Origin: Pseudomonas sputi
Lineage (GTDB): Bacteria > Pseudomonadota > Gammaproteobacteria > Pseudomonadales > Pseudomonadaceae
Reading direction: 5' to 3'
Length of the DNA: 64,000 nucleotides
Assembly (NCBI RefSeq): GCF_021603585.1
Contig: NZ_BQHI01000004.1
Coordinates: 124,001-188,000 of the forward strand
Positions 52,640 to 61,903 of this stretch are shown piece after piece (position 1 is the first letter of the stretch; every line of letters begins with the position of its first letter). The notes under the pieces were generated by a model, which saw only the letters and a program-made list of their open reading frames with translations, did no database searches and was not told where the DNA came from. Both the position numbers and the translations under genes were made by a program.

Positions 52640-53620
52640 TTGAAGACGTTGCTCACTCGATTGACGACATTGGCGGTGGTGCTGCTGGCAGTCGTGCTTG
52701 GCTGGTTTGCCTGGGAACATTACACCCGGGCCCCGTGGACGCGAGATGCGCGGGTGAGGGCGGATGTGGTGACGCTCTCGGCGGATGTCTCGGGCCGCAT
52801 CGTTTCGCTGGCGGTGCAGGATAATCAGCATGTCGACAAGGGCCAGTTGTTGCTGGAAATCGACCCCGCTCGCTACAGCCTGGCTGTCGAGCATGCAAAA
52901 CGCTCGGTGGAGGTCGCGAGGGCCACGCTCGGTCAGTCGCAAGCGGCCATTGTCGCCAGCGAAGCGTTGCTCAAACAGCGCCAGAGCGAAGAGCGTCGGC
53001 GACGTACGCTCAAACAAGGTTTCGCGATTTCCGGGGAAGAGTGGGAGAAGTCCAGCACCGATGTGGCGGTGGCCCAGGCCGATCTGTTACGCAATCAGGC
53101 CAATCTCGGTCTCGCCGAAGCGAACGTGCAACTGGCGATTGCCGCATTGACCCAGGCGGAACTGGATCTGCAACGTACCCGCGTCGAAGCACCGGTCAGT
53201 GGTTATGTCACCAATCTGCTGACCCGTCAGGGGGACTACGCGGTAGCGGGTGGCCCCCTGCTGGCGTTGGTGGACAGCGGCTCCTTTTATGTCAGCGGCT
53301 ATTTCGAGGAAACCAAGTTGCCACGGATCGAGGAGGGTGACCGGGTGCGGATCGAATTGATGAGCGGGGAAAAATTTGGCGGCACCGTACAAAGCATCGC
53401 CTTCGCCATTGCTGACCGGGAAAATGCGCCGGGCAGTCGATTGCTGGCCAACATCAACCCCAGTTACACCTGGGTGAAACTGGCGCAACGGGTACCGGTG
53501 CGGATCGGCATCGATCCCGATTATGCAGGCAAGGATCGGCTGAGAGCCGGCACCACCGCGACAGTTACGGTGCTGGAAAACCAGGAACGTCAGGAACAAA
53601 AAAGCCCCGCGACCGAATGA
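52640..53620 (+). CDS. HlyD-family periplasmic adaptor (AaeA/YdhJ-like)
   Basis: A 326-residue membrane-fusion protein: N-terminal anchor (LTTLAVVLLAVVLGWFAW), biotinyl-lipoyl half motif TRDARVRADVVTLSADVSGRIVSL, an alpha-helical hairpin (about 80-180), second lipoyl half VEAPVSGYVTNLLTRQGDYAVAGGPLLALVDSGSFYVSGYFEET and a beta-barrel. It links the FUSC pump to the envelope. TTG at 52640 is the start. Its last codons overlap the terminator that serves the convergent mexEF-oprN operon, so the 3' end carries a regulatory element for the opposite strand. Confidence 0.92.
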   Translation: MKTLLTRLTTLAVVLLAVVLGWFAWEHYTRAPWTRDARVRADVVTLSADVSGRIVSLAVQDNQHVDKGQLLLEIDPARYSLAVEHAKRSVEVARATLGQSQAAIVASEALLKQRQSEERRRRTLKQGFAISGEEWEKSSTDVAVAQADLLRNQANLGLAEANVQLAIAALTQAELDLQRTRVEAPVSGYVTNLLTRQGDYAVAGGPLLALVDSGSFYVSGYFEETKLPRIEEGDRVRIELMSGEKFGGTVQSIAFAIADRENAPGSRLLANINPSYTWVKLAQRVPVRIGIDPDYAGKDRLRAGTTATVTVLENQERQEQKSPATE

Positions 53621-53630
53621 TACGCGGGGC
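53595..53630 (-). terminator. Rho-independent terminator of mexEF-oprN
   Basis: On the minus strand GCCCCGCG and CGCGGGGC make a perfect 8-bp stem with an 11-base loop, followed by TTTTTTG. It lies 50 bases beyond the oprN stop and within the last codons of the convergent HlyD gene. A second 8-bp hairpin (ttggttgg/ccaaccaa, 53638-53659) lies between it and oprN. Confidence 0.85.
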
Positions 53631-53679
53631 AAAGAATTTGGTTGGTTGCGGCCAACCAAAGGAGCTCTTTAAAAAACTG

Positions 53680-55101
53680 TTACTTGCTGGCGACCGTCTC
53701 TGGCTGCCAGCCACCGCCGAGGGCCTTGTAGATCGCGACGATGCCGCGATACAGATCCACTTCGGCCTGGGCCTGGCTGTCTTCAGCGTTCAAACGTTCG
53801 CGCTGGGCGTCGAGCAACACCAGGAAGTCGGTAGTGCCTTCGCGGTAGCGGATTTCAGCCAGATCGGCAGCCTTGCGGCTTGATTCGCTCTGACGGATCA
53901 GCGAAATCAGGCGTTGCTGACGTTTGCCGTAATCACTGAAGGCGTTTTCCGACTCTTCCAGCGCCAGCAATACTTGCTGCTCATAGTTCGCCAGTGCCCC
54001 ATCGGCATCGGCATCGGCGCCGCGCAGACGGGCCCGCACGCTGCCAAGGTCAAACGCCGCCCAGGTGATGCTCGGGCCCAACGCCCAAGCGTTGGCCGCC
54101 GAGGAACCGATCTGCGAACCACGCCCGGCTGTCCAGCCGAGGAAGCCGCTGAGGCTGACCCGGGGAAACAGGTCGGCCTTGGCCACACCGATACGCGCCG
54201 TGGCCGAAGCCAGTTTGCGTTCGGCGCTGAGGATGTCCGGACGCCGTTGCAGCAGTTCGCCCGGATCCCCGATCGGCAAGGCCTTGGCAATCGCCGGCAA
54301 GTCTTTCGGACTCAGGTCGACAGTCAGTTTGTCCGGGCGCTCACCCAGCAGGGTGGCGATGCGGTTTTTCTGCCGTGCCTGCTCTGCCTGTAACTGCGGC
54401 ACGCTGGCTTCGACCGACGCCAGACGAGCATCGGCCCGCTCCACATCGAGTTGATCGCCCACGCCGGCGTCACGCAGACTGATGGTGATCTTGCGCGATT
54501 CCTGCTGGTTGTTCAGGTTGGCCAGCGCGATCTTTTCCCGCAGCTGAGCACCGCGCAGTTGACCGTAAGCGTCCACCAGTTCGGCAATCATGGTGACTTG
54601 CAGTTGGTACAGATCGGCTTCAGCGGCTTGCTGGTCGGCGTCGCTGGCTTCCAGATTGCGCTGGATGCGTCCGAACAGGTCCAGCTCCCAGGCCATGTCC
54701 AGACCCAGGTCATAGCGCTCGCTGTTGACCCGGTTGGTGGTCTGGCCGGGGATCTGTCCCTTGGCCAGGTCACTGCTGGCGCGGCTGGTGATGGTCGGCA
54801 TCGCATCATTGCTGGCGTCGTCACGGATCGCCCGGGCGGCTTTCCAGCGGGCGAACGCCACGCGCAGTTCACGGTTGCCTTGCAGCGATTGAGTCACCAA
54901 CTGGTTGAGGGTCGGATCGTCGAACTGCTGCCACCAGATGCCTTCGAATTTCGAACGGTCGAAGTTCTTCTGGCCGGCGGCGCCGTCGGTGGCGGACGTG
55001 ATGTTCGCCGCCTCCGTCGTCGGGGTCTTGTAGTCAGGGCCGACGGCGCAGGCACTCAGGGCCAGCACCAGCAGGCTCGGCAGGAAGACTTTCAGACTCA
55101 T
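53680..55101 (-). CDS. oprN: Outer-membrane efflux lipoprotein OprN
   Basis: The TolC-like outer-membrane channel of the RND pump. The 473-residue product has a lipobox (LPSLLVLALSAC, Cys18), the NodT-family motif GPDYKTPTTE, WWQQFDDPTLNQLV, and paired helical hairpins (DLGLDMAWELDLFGRIQRNLEASDAD; LLQRRPDILSAERKLASATARIGVAKADLFP). The ATG overlaps the mexF stop by 4 bases. Assignment to OprN rather than OprM or OprJ rests on its position after a MexF-like pump. Confidence 0.92.
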   Translation of the reverse strand: MSLKVFLPSLLVLALSACAVGPDYKTPTTEAANITSATDGAAGQKNFDRSKFEGIWWQQFDDPTLNQLVTQSLQGNRELRVAFARWKAARAIRDDASNDAMPTITSRASSDLAKGQIPGQTTNRVNSERYDLGLDMAWELDLFGRIQRNLEASDADQQAAEADLYQLQVTMIAELVDAYGQLRGAQLREKIALANLNNQQESRKITISLRDAGVGDQLDVERADARLASVEASVPQLQAEQARQKNRIATLLGERPDKLTVDLSPKDLPAIAKALPIGDPGELLQRRPDILSAERKLASATARIGVAKADLFPRVSLSGFLGWTAGRGSQIGSSAANAWALGPSITWAAFDLGSVRARLRGADADADGALANYEQQVLLALEESENAFSDYGKRQQRLISLIRQSESSRKAADLAEIRYREGTTDFLVLLDAQRERLNAEDSQAQAEVDLYRGIVAIYKALGGGWQPETVASK

Positions 55102-58100
55102 TGATGCGCCTCCAGTGGCTTTTGAAGAGTGTGCGCCTTGGCCGCTTTGCGCGCTTCACCGCGCTCCACGAAGTTGCGGATCAGCACATAGAACACGGGG
55201 GTCAACAGCAGACCGAAGAAGGTTACGCCGAGCATCCCGGAGAACACCGCCACACCCATGGCATGACGCATCTCGGCACCGGCACCGCTGGAGAACACCA
55301 GTGGCACCACCCCCATGATGAACGCGAACGAGGTCATCAGGATCGGCCGCAGACGCAGACGACAGGCTTCCAGTACGGCGGCCAGCGGATCGAGGCCTTC
55401 TTCCTGCTTATCCTTGGCGAACTCGACAATCAGAATCGCGTTCTTGCACGCCAGGCCCACCAGTACGATCAGACCGATCTGGGTGAAGATGTTGTTGTCG
55501 CCGCCAGAGATGATCACACCGGTGATGGCCGACAGCAGGGTCATCGGTACGATCAGGATCACCGCCAGTGGCAGGCTCCAGCTTTCGTATTGAGCCGCAA
55601 GCACCAGGAACGCCAGCAATACGCAGAGCGGGAACACGAACAGCGCAGTGTTCCCGGACAGAATCTGCTGGTAGGTCAGGTCCGTCCACTCGTAGGTCAT
55701 GCCGTTCGGAAGTTCATCCTTGAGCAGTTTCTCGATGGCTTTTTCGGCCTGTCCGGAGCTGTAGCCCGGGGCTGCCGCACCGTTGATTTCAGCAGTGATG
55801 AAGCCGTTGTAGTGCATCACGCGATCCGGGCCCGAGGTGTCGCTGACCTTGATGAAGGTCGCCAGCGGGATCATTTCGCCTTTGTTGTTGCGTACCTTCA
55901 GCTGGCCGATCTGGTCGGATTCGAGGCGGAACTGTTGCTCGGCCTGAACGTTGACCTGATAGGTGCGCCCGAAGCGGTTGAAGTCGTTGGCATACAGCGA
56001 ACCCAGGTAGATCTGCAGGGTGTCGAAGATGTCGCTGATGGCCACGCCGTGGGTCTTGGCTTTTTCCCGGTCGATGGCGGCATCGACCTGCGGCACGTTC
56101 ACGGTGTAGCTGGTGAACAGGTTGGCCAGTTCCGGAACGTTATGGCTCTTGGCAATAATGTTCATGGTTTCTTTGTACAGCTCTTCGTAGCCCAGGTTGC
56201 CCCGGTCTTCGATCTGCAGGCGGAAACCTCCGATGGTACCCAGCCCCTGTACCGGCGGCGGCGGGAAGATTGCCATGTAGGCTTCCTGAATCCCGGCGTA
56301 CTGGCCGTTCAAGGCACCGGCAATCGCACCGGCGGACATGCTTGGGTCCTTACGCTCGTCGAACGGTTTCAGGGTCACGAACACGATGCCGGCGTTCGGG
56401 CTGTTGGTGAAGCCGTTGATCGACAGGCCCGGGAACGCTACGGCACTTTCCACGCCCGGCTGTTTCAGTGCCAGGTCGGACATGCGCTTGATCACGTCTT
56501 CGGTACGATCCAGGCTCGCGGCGTCCGGCAGTTGTGCGAAGGCCACCAGGTATTGCTTGTCCTGGCCGGGTACGAAACCGGTCGGCGTGCTGGAGAAACC
56601 GAAGAAGGTCAGCACCATCAGGCCTGCATACAGGAAGAGGGCGATGCCGCTGCCACGGATGACCCGGCGCACGGTACCGACGTAGCCATGACTGGCGCGG
56701 TCGAAGAAACGGTTGAACGGACGGAACAGCCAGCCACCGAAGATATTGTCCAGCACTCGCGAGAAACGGTCTTTCGGCGCATCGTGGCCTTTGAGCAATA
56801 CGGCCGCCAGCGCTGGCGACAGGGTCAGCGAGTTGAAGGCCGAGATCACGGTCGAGATCGCGATGGTCAGTGCGAACTGCTTGTAGAACTGACCGGTCAG
56901 GCCCGAGATGAACGCCGCCGGTACGAACACCGCACACAACACCAGCGCCGTTGCAATGATCGGGCCCGTCACTTCGCCCATGGCCTTCTTGGTCGCGTCG
57001 AAGGGGTTGAGCCCCAGTTCAATGTTCCGCTCGACGTTCTCCACCACCACGATGGCGTCGTCCACCACGATACCGATCGCCAGTACCAGGCCGAACAACG
57101 ACAGGGCGTTTAGCGAGAAACCGAACAGGTGCATTACCGCAAACGTACCGATCAACGATACCGGCACCGCCACCAATGGAATGATCGAGGCGCGCCAGGT
57201 CTGCAGGAACAGGATCACCACCAGAACCACGAGAATCAGTGCTTCGAAGAGGGTGTGAACCACCGCCTCGATAGAGCCGCGCACAAAGATTGTCGGGTCA
57301 TAGACGATGCTGTAGTCCATGCCTTGCGGGAAGCTTTTCTTCAGTTCTTCCATCTTGCCGCGAACTTCGTTCGAGATTTCGATGGCGTTGGAGCCGGGAC
57401 GCTGGAAGATCGGGATCGCTACGGCTGGCTGGTTGTTCAGCAACGAACGCAGGGCGTATTGGCTGGATCCCAGTTCGACGCGGGCGATGTCCTTCAGGCG
57501 AGTGATTTCACCATTGTCGCCGGCGCGAATGACGATGTTCTCGAACTCTTCCTCGGAGACCAGGCGGCCCTGAGTGTTGATCGACAGCTGGAAGCTTTGC
57601 GCCGTCGGAGCAGGCGGAGCACCCAGTTGACCGGCGGCCACCTGACGGTTCTGTTCGCGAATGGCGGTCACTACATCCGTCGCGGTCAGATTGCGCGAAG
57701 CGGTCTTGTTCGGGTCGAGCCATACCCGCAGCGAGTAGTCGCCCATGCCGAACAGTTGCACGTCACCGACCCCACCGAGGCGAGCGAGCTCATCCTTGAT
57801 GTTGAGGATCGCGTAGTTGGACAGGTACAGCATGTCGTAGCGTTTGTCCGGCGAGGTCAAGTGCACAACCATGGTCAGGTCGGGCGAGGCCTTGTCGACG
57901 GTGATACCGATGCGCGTCACTTCCTCGGGAAGTTTCGGCTCGGTTCGGGTCACACGGTTCTGTACCTGCACCTGCGCGTTGTCCAGGTCGGTGCCCAGGG
58001 CGAAGGTGATGGTCAGGGTGATCTTGCCGTCAGCGGTGGACTGCGAGGACATGTACAGCATGTTCTCGACGCCGGTGATGGCCTGCTCCAGCGGAGCCGC

Positions 58101-58289
58101 CACGGTTTCACCGATGACTTTTGGGTTGGCGCCCGGGAAGTTGGCACGCACCACCACGGTCGGTGGCACGACTTCCGGGTATTCGCTGATCGGCAACTGG
58201 AACAGCGAAATCGCACCGGCGATCAGGATCAACAGCGAAAGCACCGCTGCGAAGATCGGCCGTGAAATGAAGAATTGGGAAAAATTCAT
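55098..58289 (-). CDS. mexF: RND multidrug efflux transporter MexF
   Basis: A 1063-residue proton-driven pump of 12 membrane helices. The N-terminus MNFSQFFISRPIFAAVLSLLILIAGAISL and the proton-relay aspartates in GLVLAIGIVVDDAIVVVENVER (about 408-409) are seen, as are FQRPGSNAIEIS and NIFTQIGLIVLVGLACKNAILIVEFAK. MexF exports chloramphenicol, fluoroquinolones, trimethoprim and quorum-sensing precursors in P. aeruginosa. It starts 15 bases after mexE and overlaps oprN by 4 bases. Length and sequence are closer to MexF than to MexB. Confidence 0.94.
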   Translation of the reverse strand: MNFSQFFISRPIFAAVLSLLILIAGAISLFQLPISEYPEVVPPTVVVRANFPGANPKVIGETVAAPLEQAITGVENMLYMSSQSTADGKITLTITFALGTDLDNAQVQVQNRVTRTEPKLPEEVTRIGITVDKASPDLTMVVHLTSPDKRYDMLYLSNYAILNIKDELARLGGVGDVQLFGMGDYSLRVWLDPNKTASRNLTATDVVTAIREQNRQVAAGQLGAPPAPTAQSFQLSINTQGRLVSEEEFENIVIRAGDNGEITRLKDIARVELGSSQYALRSLLNNQPAVAIPIFQRPGSNAIEISNEVRGKMEELKKSFPQGMDYSIVYDPTIFVRGSIEAVVHTLFEALILVVLVVILFLQTWRASIIPLVAVPVSLIGTFAVMHLFGFSLNALSLFGLVLAIGIVVDDAIVVVENVERNIELGLNPFDATKKAMGEVTGPIIATALVLCAVFVPAAFISGLTGQFYKQFALTIAISTVISAFNSLTLSPALAAVLLKGHDAPKDRFSRVLDNIFGGWLFRPFNRFFDRASHGYVGTVRRVIRGSGIALFLYAGLMVLTFFGFSSTPTGFVPGQDKQYLVAFAQLPDAASLDRTEDVIKRMSDLALKQPGVESAVAFPGLSINGFTNSPNAGIVFVTLKPFDERKDPSMSAGAIAGALNGQYAGIQEAYMAIFPPPPVQGLGTIGGFRLQIEDRGNLGYEELYKETMNIIAKSHNVPELANLFTSYTVNVPQVDAAIDREKAKTHGVAISDIFDTLQIYLGSLYANDFNRFGRTYQVNVQAEQQFRLESDQIGQLKVRNNKGEMIPLATFIKVSDTSGPDRVMHYNGFITAEINGAAAPGYSSGQAEKAIEKLLKDELPNGMTYEWTDLTYQQILSGNTALFVFPLCVLLAFLVLAAQYESWSLPLAVILIVPMTLLSAITGVIISGGDNNIFTQIGLIVLVGLACKNAILIVEFAKDKQEEGLDPLAAVLEACRLRLRPILMTSFAFIMGVVPLVFSSGAGAEMRHAMGVAVFSGMLGVTFFGLLLTPVFYVLIRNFVERGEARKAAKAHTLQKPLEAHQ

Positions 58290-58304
58290 CGGAGTTGTCG
58301 TCCC

Positions 58305-59558
58305 TTAACCACGTGGGGTCGCAGCAGCCAGTTTCACAACCGAACCCGACGCGCCTTTGGCAGGTGCGACTTTAGGCAGGTTGCTGGCTTCCAGCGCTTG
58401 TCGTTGTTGAGCGAGAGCGGCAAGGGTTTGCTCGCTGGCCATCGGGATCACTTCAGGCGAAACCGGGGAGCCAGGACGAACCCGTTGCAGACCCTTGACG
58501 ATGATCGTGTCGTCCTTGTTCAGGCCGCTGCGCACGATGCGCAGGCCTTCGATCTTCGGACCGAGCTCGACGGCGCGGTAGGCGGTCTTGTTGTCGCCGT
58601 CCATCACCAGTACGAACTTCTTGCCGAGGTCGGTACCGACCGCTTCATCATTGATCAACATGGCGTTGTAGGTGCCGCTGCCGACCAGTTTCAGGCGTGC
58701 ATACAGACCCGGGGTGTAGGTGCCATCGCTGTTGTCGAACACGGCGCGACCACGGATGGTGCCGGTCTTCGGGTTGACCTGGTTGTCGACGAAGTTCATC
58801 TGGCCCAGGTGCGGGTTGCCGTCTTCATTGGACAGGCCCATGTACACCGGAGTGGTGGCGCCGCGCTGACCCTGACGGGCGAGCTGGGTGTATTTGAGGA
58901 ACACACGTTCATCCGCGTCGAAGTAGGCGTAGACCTTGTCGGTGGATACAACGCTGGTCAGCGGGGTGGTGTCGGCAGTCACCAGGTTACCGGCGGTGAT
59001 CTCGGCGCGGCTGACGCGGCCGCTGATGGGCGCAGTGACGCGGGTGAAACTCAGGTTGAGTTTGGCCAGATCCAGTTGCGCTTGCAGCGCGCCGACAGCG
59101 GCGCGTGCTTCCTGTGCAGCGCTGGTGCGCGAATCAGCCAGCTCAGCGGAAATGGCGTTGCTGGCACGCAGACGTTCGCCACGGCCGGCTTCGTTTTCAC
59201 TGCGGGTGGCGTTGGCACGGGCCTGGGCAACCAAAGCTTCGAGGCGGCGGACCTCAGCCTGGAACGGACGGGGGTCGATCTGGAACAGCAGGTCGCCTTT
59301 CTTGACCAGTGCACCTTCGGTGAAGGCGACGTCGTCGATCTGGCCGGAGACCCGCGGACGGATTTCAACGGTTTCCGGCGCCTCCAGGCGCCCGGTGAAT
59401 TCGTCCCACTCGTTGACCGGTTGTTCCAGCACCTTGGCCACGCTGACTTTGGCAGCAGGCATGGCCGCAGCGGTTTCCGGAGTCTTGCCACAGGCGCTCA
59501 TCACCAGTACGGCCAACATAGCCAACGGGAAGCGCAAATGTTTGAGTGATTGTTCCAT
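58305..59558 (-). CDS. mexE: RND efflux periplasmic adaptor MexE
   Basis: The membrane-fusion subunit of MexEF-OprN. The 417-residue product starts MEQSLKHLRFPLAMLAVLVMSACGK with a lipobox (VMSAC), then the lipoyl motif RLEAPETVEIRPRVSGQIDDVAFTEGALVKKGDLLFQIDPRPF, hairpin, and FTRVTAPISGRVSRAEITAGN. ATG at 59558 gives the MEQS start of MexE; an ATG 15 bases upstream is a possible alternative. A candidate nod box lies 76 bases upstream. mexT, which precedes mexE in P. aeruginosa, is not here: the McrBC-like module occupies that side. Confidence 0.93.
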   Translation of the reverse strand: MEQSLKHLRFPLAMLAVLVMSACGKTPETAAAMPAAKVSVAKVLEQPVNEWDEFTGRLEAPETVEIRPRVSGQIDDVAFTEGALVKKGDLLFQIDPRPFQAEVRRLEALVAQARANATRSENEAGRGERLRASNAISAELADSRTSAAQEARAAVGALQAQLDLAKLNLSFTRVTAPISGRVSRAEITAGNLVTADTTPLTSVVSTDKVYAYFDADERVFLKYTQLARQGQRGATTPVYMGLSNEDGNPHLGQMNFVDNQVNPKTGTIRGRAVFDNSDGTYTPGLYARLKLVGSGTYNAMLINDEAVGTDLGKKFVLVMDGDNKTAYRAVELGPKIEGLRIVRSGLNKDDTIIVKGLQRVRPGSPVSPEVIPMASEQTLAALAQQRQALEASNLPKVAPAKGASGSVVKLAAATPRG

Positions 59559-59633
59559 GGATGCATCCGCCAATGTATTGAAGATGGGCGGATGATGCTC
59601 GGCGGGTTAGTAGCAAACGAATCGAATGACACG

Positions 59634-59657
59634 AAGGTAACTATCATTCGGAATGAT
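59634..59657 (-). promoter_or_regulatory. Candidate MexT nod box upstream of mexE
   Basis: On the minus strand the sequence is ATCA-TTCCG-AATGAT-AGTT-ACCTT. This fits the described MexT site ATCA-N5-GTCGAT-N4-ACYAT in all spacings and at 11 of 15 defined positions. It contains a perfect palindrome (ATCATTC-C-GAATGAT). It is 76 bases before the mexE start codon. Confidence 0.6.
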
Positions 59658-59842
59658 ATAAGCCCGAGTGAAGCCCTCTAGCATGCGCCTTTCGTTAGGG
59701 GGCTATCAATTGGTTTCAGAGCAATTCTGTGTTGCCCGGCGTGCAAGAGTCGGGGTGAAGTTGTGGGGTGAGGATTATCTGACGATTAATAAGGGGTGGC
59801 GAGACCGCAAAGATCTATCCACACGCCGGCAGTGATGGCACG

Positions 59843-61903
59843 ATGCGATCACATTCAAGGGACGGAACGACATCAGTGGCGCCAACCTATTTCACCCAAG
59901 ACCAATTCCAGTGCTTGCGTACCTGGCAGGACAGGCCTTTTGACAAAACCGATGCTTCTCACCGGCAAGCCTATCGTCAATTGCGCGAAGCCTATGACAT
60001 CACCAAGGATTGGGCGTATGCATTGCAACACCGCGTCTTCCCCGATAGCACAGCCCCCCGCGTTATTCGCAGACCCATAAGCCAGTGGCACAAAAAATTT
60101 TTGGGCTACAACTGGGCCCGTATCTACCCTCGCAGGGATGCTCCACTGGGGCTGGCTTATACCGTAGGGATTGATGCCACCAAGGGCTTCGTCGTCAAAC
60201 TCGATCTGGTCGACACAAAAATTGCAGATGATGGCTTGCGCGAACGTTATAAGAAGTTGCGTGGCCCTTTTGAAGCTTCACCGATTGTCGCGATCTTGCC
60301 GGCTGAAGAAGGCCTGAAGCGTGGCTTTCACGGCATTGTCGAATGGAGCGCCGCGGCTATTACACACTTTGGAATTGGATACGACGAAATGGCTGATCAA
60401 CTTGGCTTGACCACTGCACTCACCGACGCCGAGATATTGAGGCACTTCGAGGTCAGCAAGGATTTCAGACTGCGGCAACCACAATGGAGTCGCGAGACGA
60501 CACAGTTATTTGTGCGCTTGGCCGTCGCGATACATGAAGTGGGTTTTGATTGGTGGTCTACAAAGTCCACTAACGCCCAGCTGGTATTCGGGTGGAAGCA
60601 GAAGAGCGCGATAAGGGGATCATCGGTCGGAGTGCTGTTCGTGCAAGCGAATCGTGTGTCGGTCAGGTGGGTCTCATTCGGTGACTTGAGTACGATATCG
60701 AAAAACCAGGATCTGAGTGAGGAGCTGGTGGCATCGGTCGAAGCGGTAAACGACCAAAAGACTGGTGTCTGGCCTCAGCAAATTCAACAATCCAATCGTC
60801 CTGGTTTCTGGCCGGATGATTACAGCAGCGAAGAAGAAACCGGCGGGGAGGAGGGCGAGCAGCCAGTTGGCCTAGTATTGACCGAGGGAGCTACTGCCCC
60901 ACGCAATGAAATCTATTTTGGTCCTCCGGGCACTGGCAAGACCCGCACGCTGCAACATTTGCTCAGTGGCAAATACACATCTGCCGATGGGATAAAACGC
61001 TATGAGTTTGTGACCTTTCACCAGTCCTACGGCTACGAAGAATTCGTTGAAGGACTGCGCCCGGTGCTGGTCGATTCCGAGGGGCCGACGGTTGATGGAA
61101 ACGCTGAATCAGTCGCTTCAAAGGATGTCCGATACGAGATCAAAAAAGGTGCCTTTCTTCGACTGTGCGAAAAGGCCCAGGCCGATCCACACCAGCAATA
61201 CGCGATGGTGATTGACGAGATCAATCGCGGCAACATCAGCAAGATCTTCGGCGAGTTGATCACGCTGATCGAAGTCGACAAGCGCAAGGGTGGCGAGTAT
61301 GAGGTGACACTAACATTGCCTTACTCGGGCAAATCGTTCAGCGTCCCCTCAAACGTTGACGTAATCGGCACAATGAACACCGCTGATCGTTCGCTGGCGC
61401 TGGTTGATACGGCATTGCGCCGGCGCTTTGAGTTCGTCGAATTGATGCCCGACCCTCGTGTGCTGACCGAAATCAAGGTTGTCAGTGGAGAGCATGAAAT
61501 ACAGCTTGATCGTTTGCTAACGGCACTTAACGCACGCATCGAGGCGTTATATGACCGTGAACATACGATCGGACACGCGTACTTCACACCGTTGAAAAAC
61601 CTTGTCCCTGAGGCACGTTTCGAGGCGCTCGCCACCATTTTCCGGACACGTATCCTTCCACTGCTGGAAGAATACTTTTTCGAGGATTGGCAGAAAGTCC
61701 GCCTGGTACTGGGCGATAACCAGAAAACCGACGAGGCGCTTCAGTTTGTCCACGAACAGAACGCCGAAAGGGGGTCCAAAGCGCTGTTCGGCACCCGTGA
61801 TGATCTGGATGAATACTCGTTGCGGCCTCAATACCGCTTGAATAACGAGGTGTTTGGTAGACCGCCAGCTTATGTCGGTGTCTATGCGACGTTTGCTGAA
61901 TGA
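59843..61903 (+). CDS. McrB-like AAA+ NTPase with an unusual N-terminal domain
   Basis: The NTP-dependent motor of a modification-dependent restriction system. Of 686 residues, 350-680 form a McrB-type AAA+ domain: Walker A GPPGTGKT (360-367), Walker B AMVIDEINRGN (454-464), the McrB signature MNTADRS (511-517), and arginines in TALRRRF (523-529). Residues 1-300 do not resemble McrB's DUF3578 or other specificity domains I know; they include HRQAYRQLREAYDITKDWAYALQHRVF and a basic, aromatic stretch GFDWWSTKSTNAQLVFGWKQK that may bind modified DNA. ATG 59843 is used; GTG 59876 (GGA 9 bases upstream) is a fair alternative. The mcrC-like gene overlaps by 4 bases. Confidence 0.9.
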   Translation: MRSHSRDGTTSVAPTYFTQDQFQCLRTWQDRPFDKTDASHRQAYRQLREAYDITKDWAYALQHRVFPDSTAPRVIRRPISQWHKKFLGYNWARIYPRRDAPLGLAYTVGIDATKGFVVKLDLVDTKIADDGLRERYKKLRGPFEASPIVAILPAEEGLKRGFHGIVEWSAAAITHFGIGYDEMADQLGLTTALTDAEILRHFEVSKDFRLRQPQWSRETTQLFVRLAVAIHEVGFDWWSTKSTNAQLVFGWKQKSAIRGSSVGVLFVQANRVSVRWVSFGDLSTISKNQDLSEELVASVEAVNDQKTGVWPQQIQQSNRPGFWPDDYSSEEETGGEEGEQPVGLVLTEGATAPRNEIYFGPPGTGKTRTLQHLLSGKYTSADGIKRYEFVTFHQSYGYEEFVEGLRPVLVDSEGPTVDGNAESVASKDVRYEIKKGAFLRLCEKAQADPHQQYAMVIDEINRGNISKIFGELITLIEVDKRKGGEYEVTLTLPYSGKSFSVPSNVDVIGTMNTADRSLALVDTALRRRFEFVELMPDPRVLTEIKVVSGEHEIQLDRLLTALNARIEALYDREHTIGHAYFTPLKNLVPEARFEALATIFRTRILPLLEEYFFEDWQKVRLVLGDNQKTDEALQFVHEQNAERGSKALFGTRDDLDEYSLRPQYRLNNEVFGRPPAYVGVYATFAE

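Noticed and set aside
55101-57113. Open plus-strand frame of 670 codons opposite mexF
   Set aside because: Shadow of mexF; no recognisable motif and biased composition.
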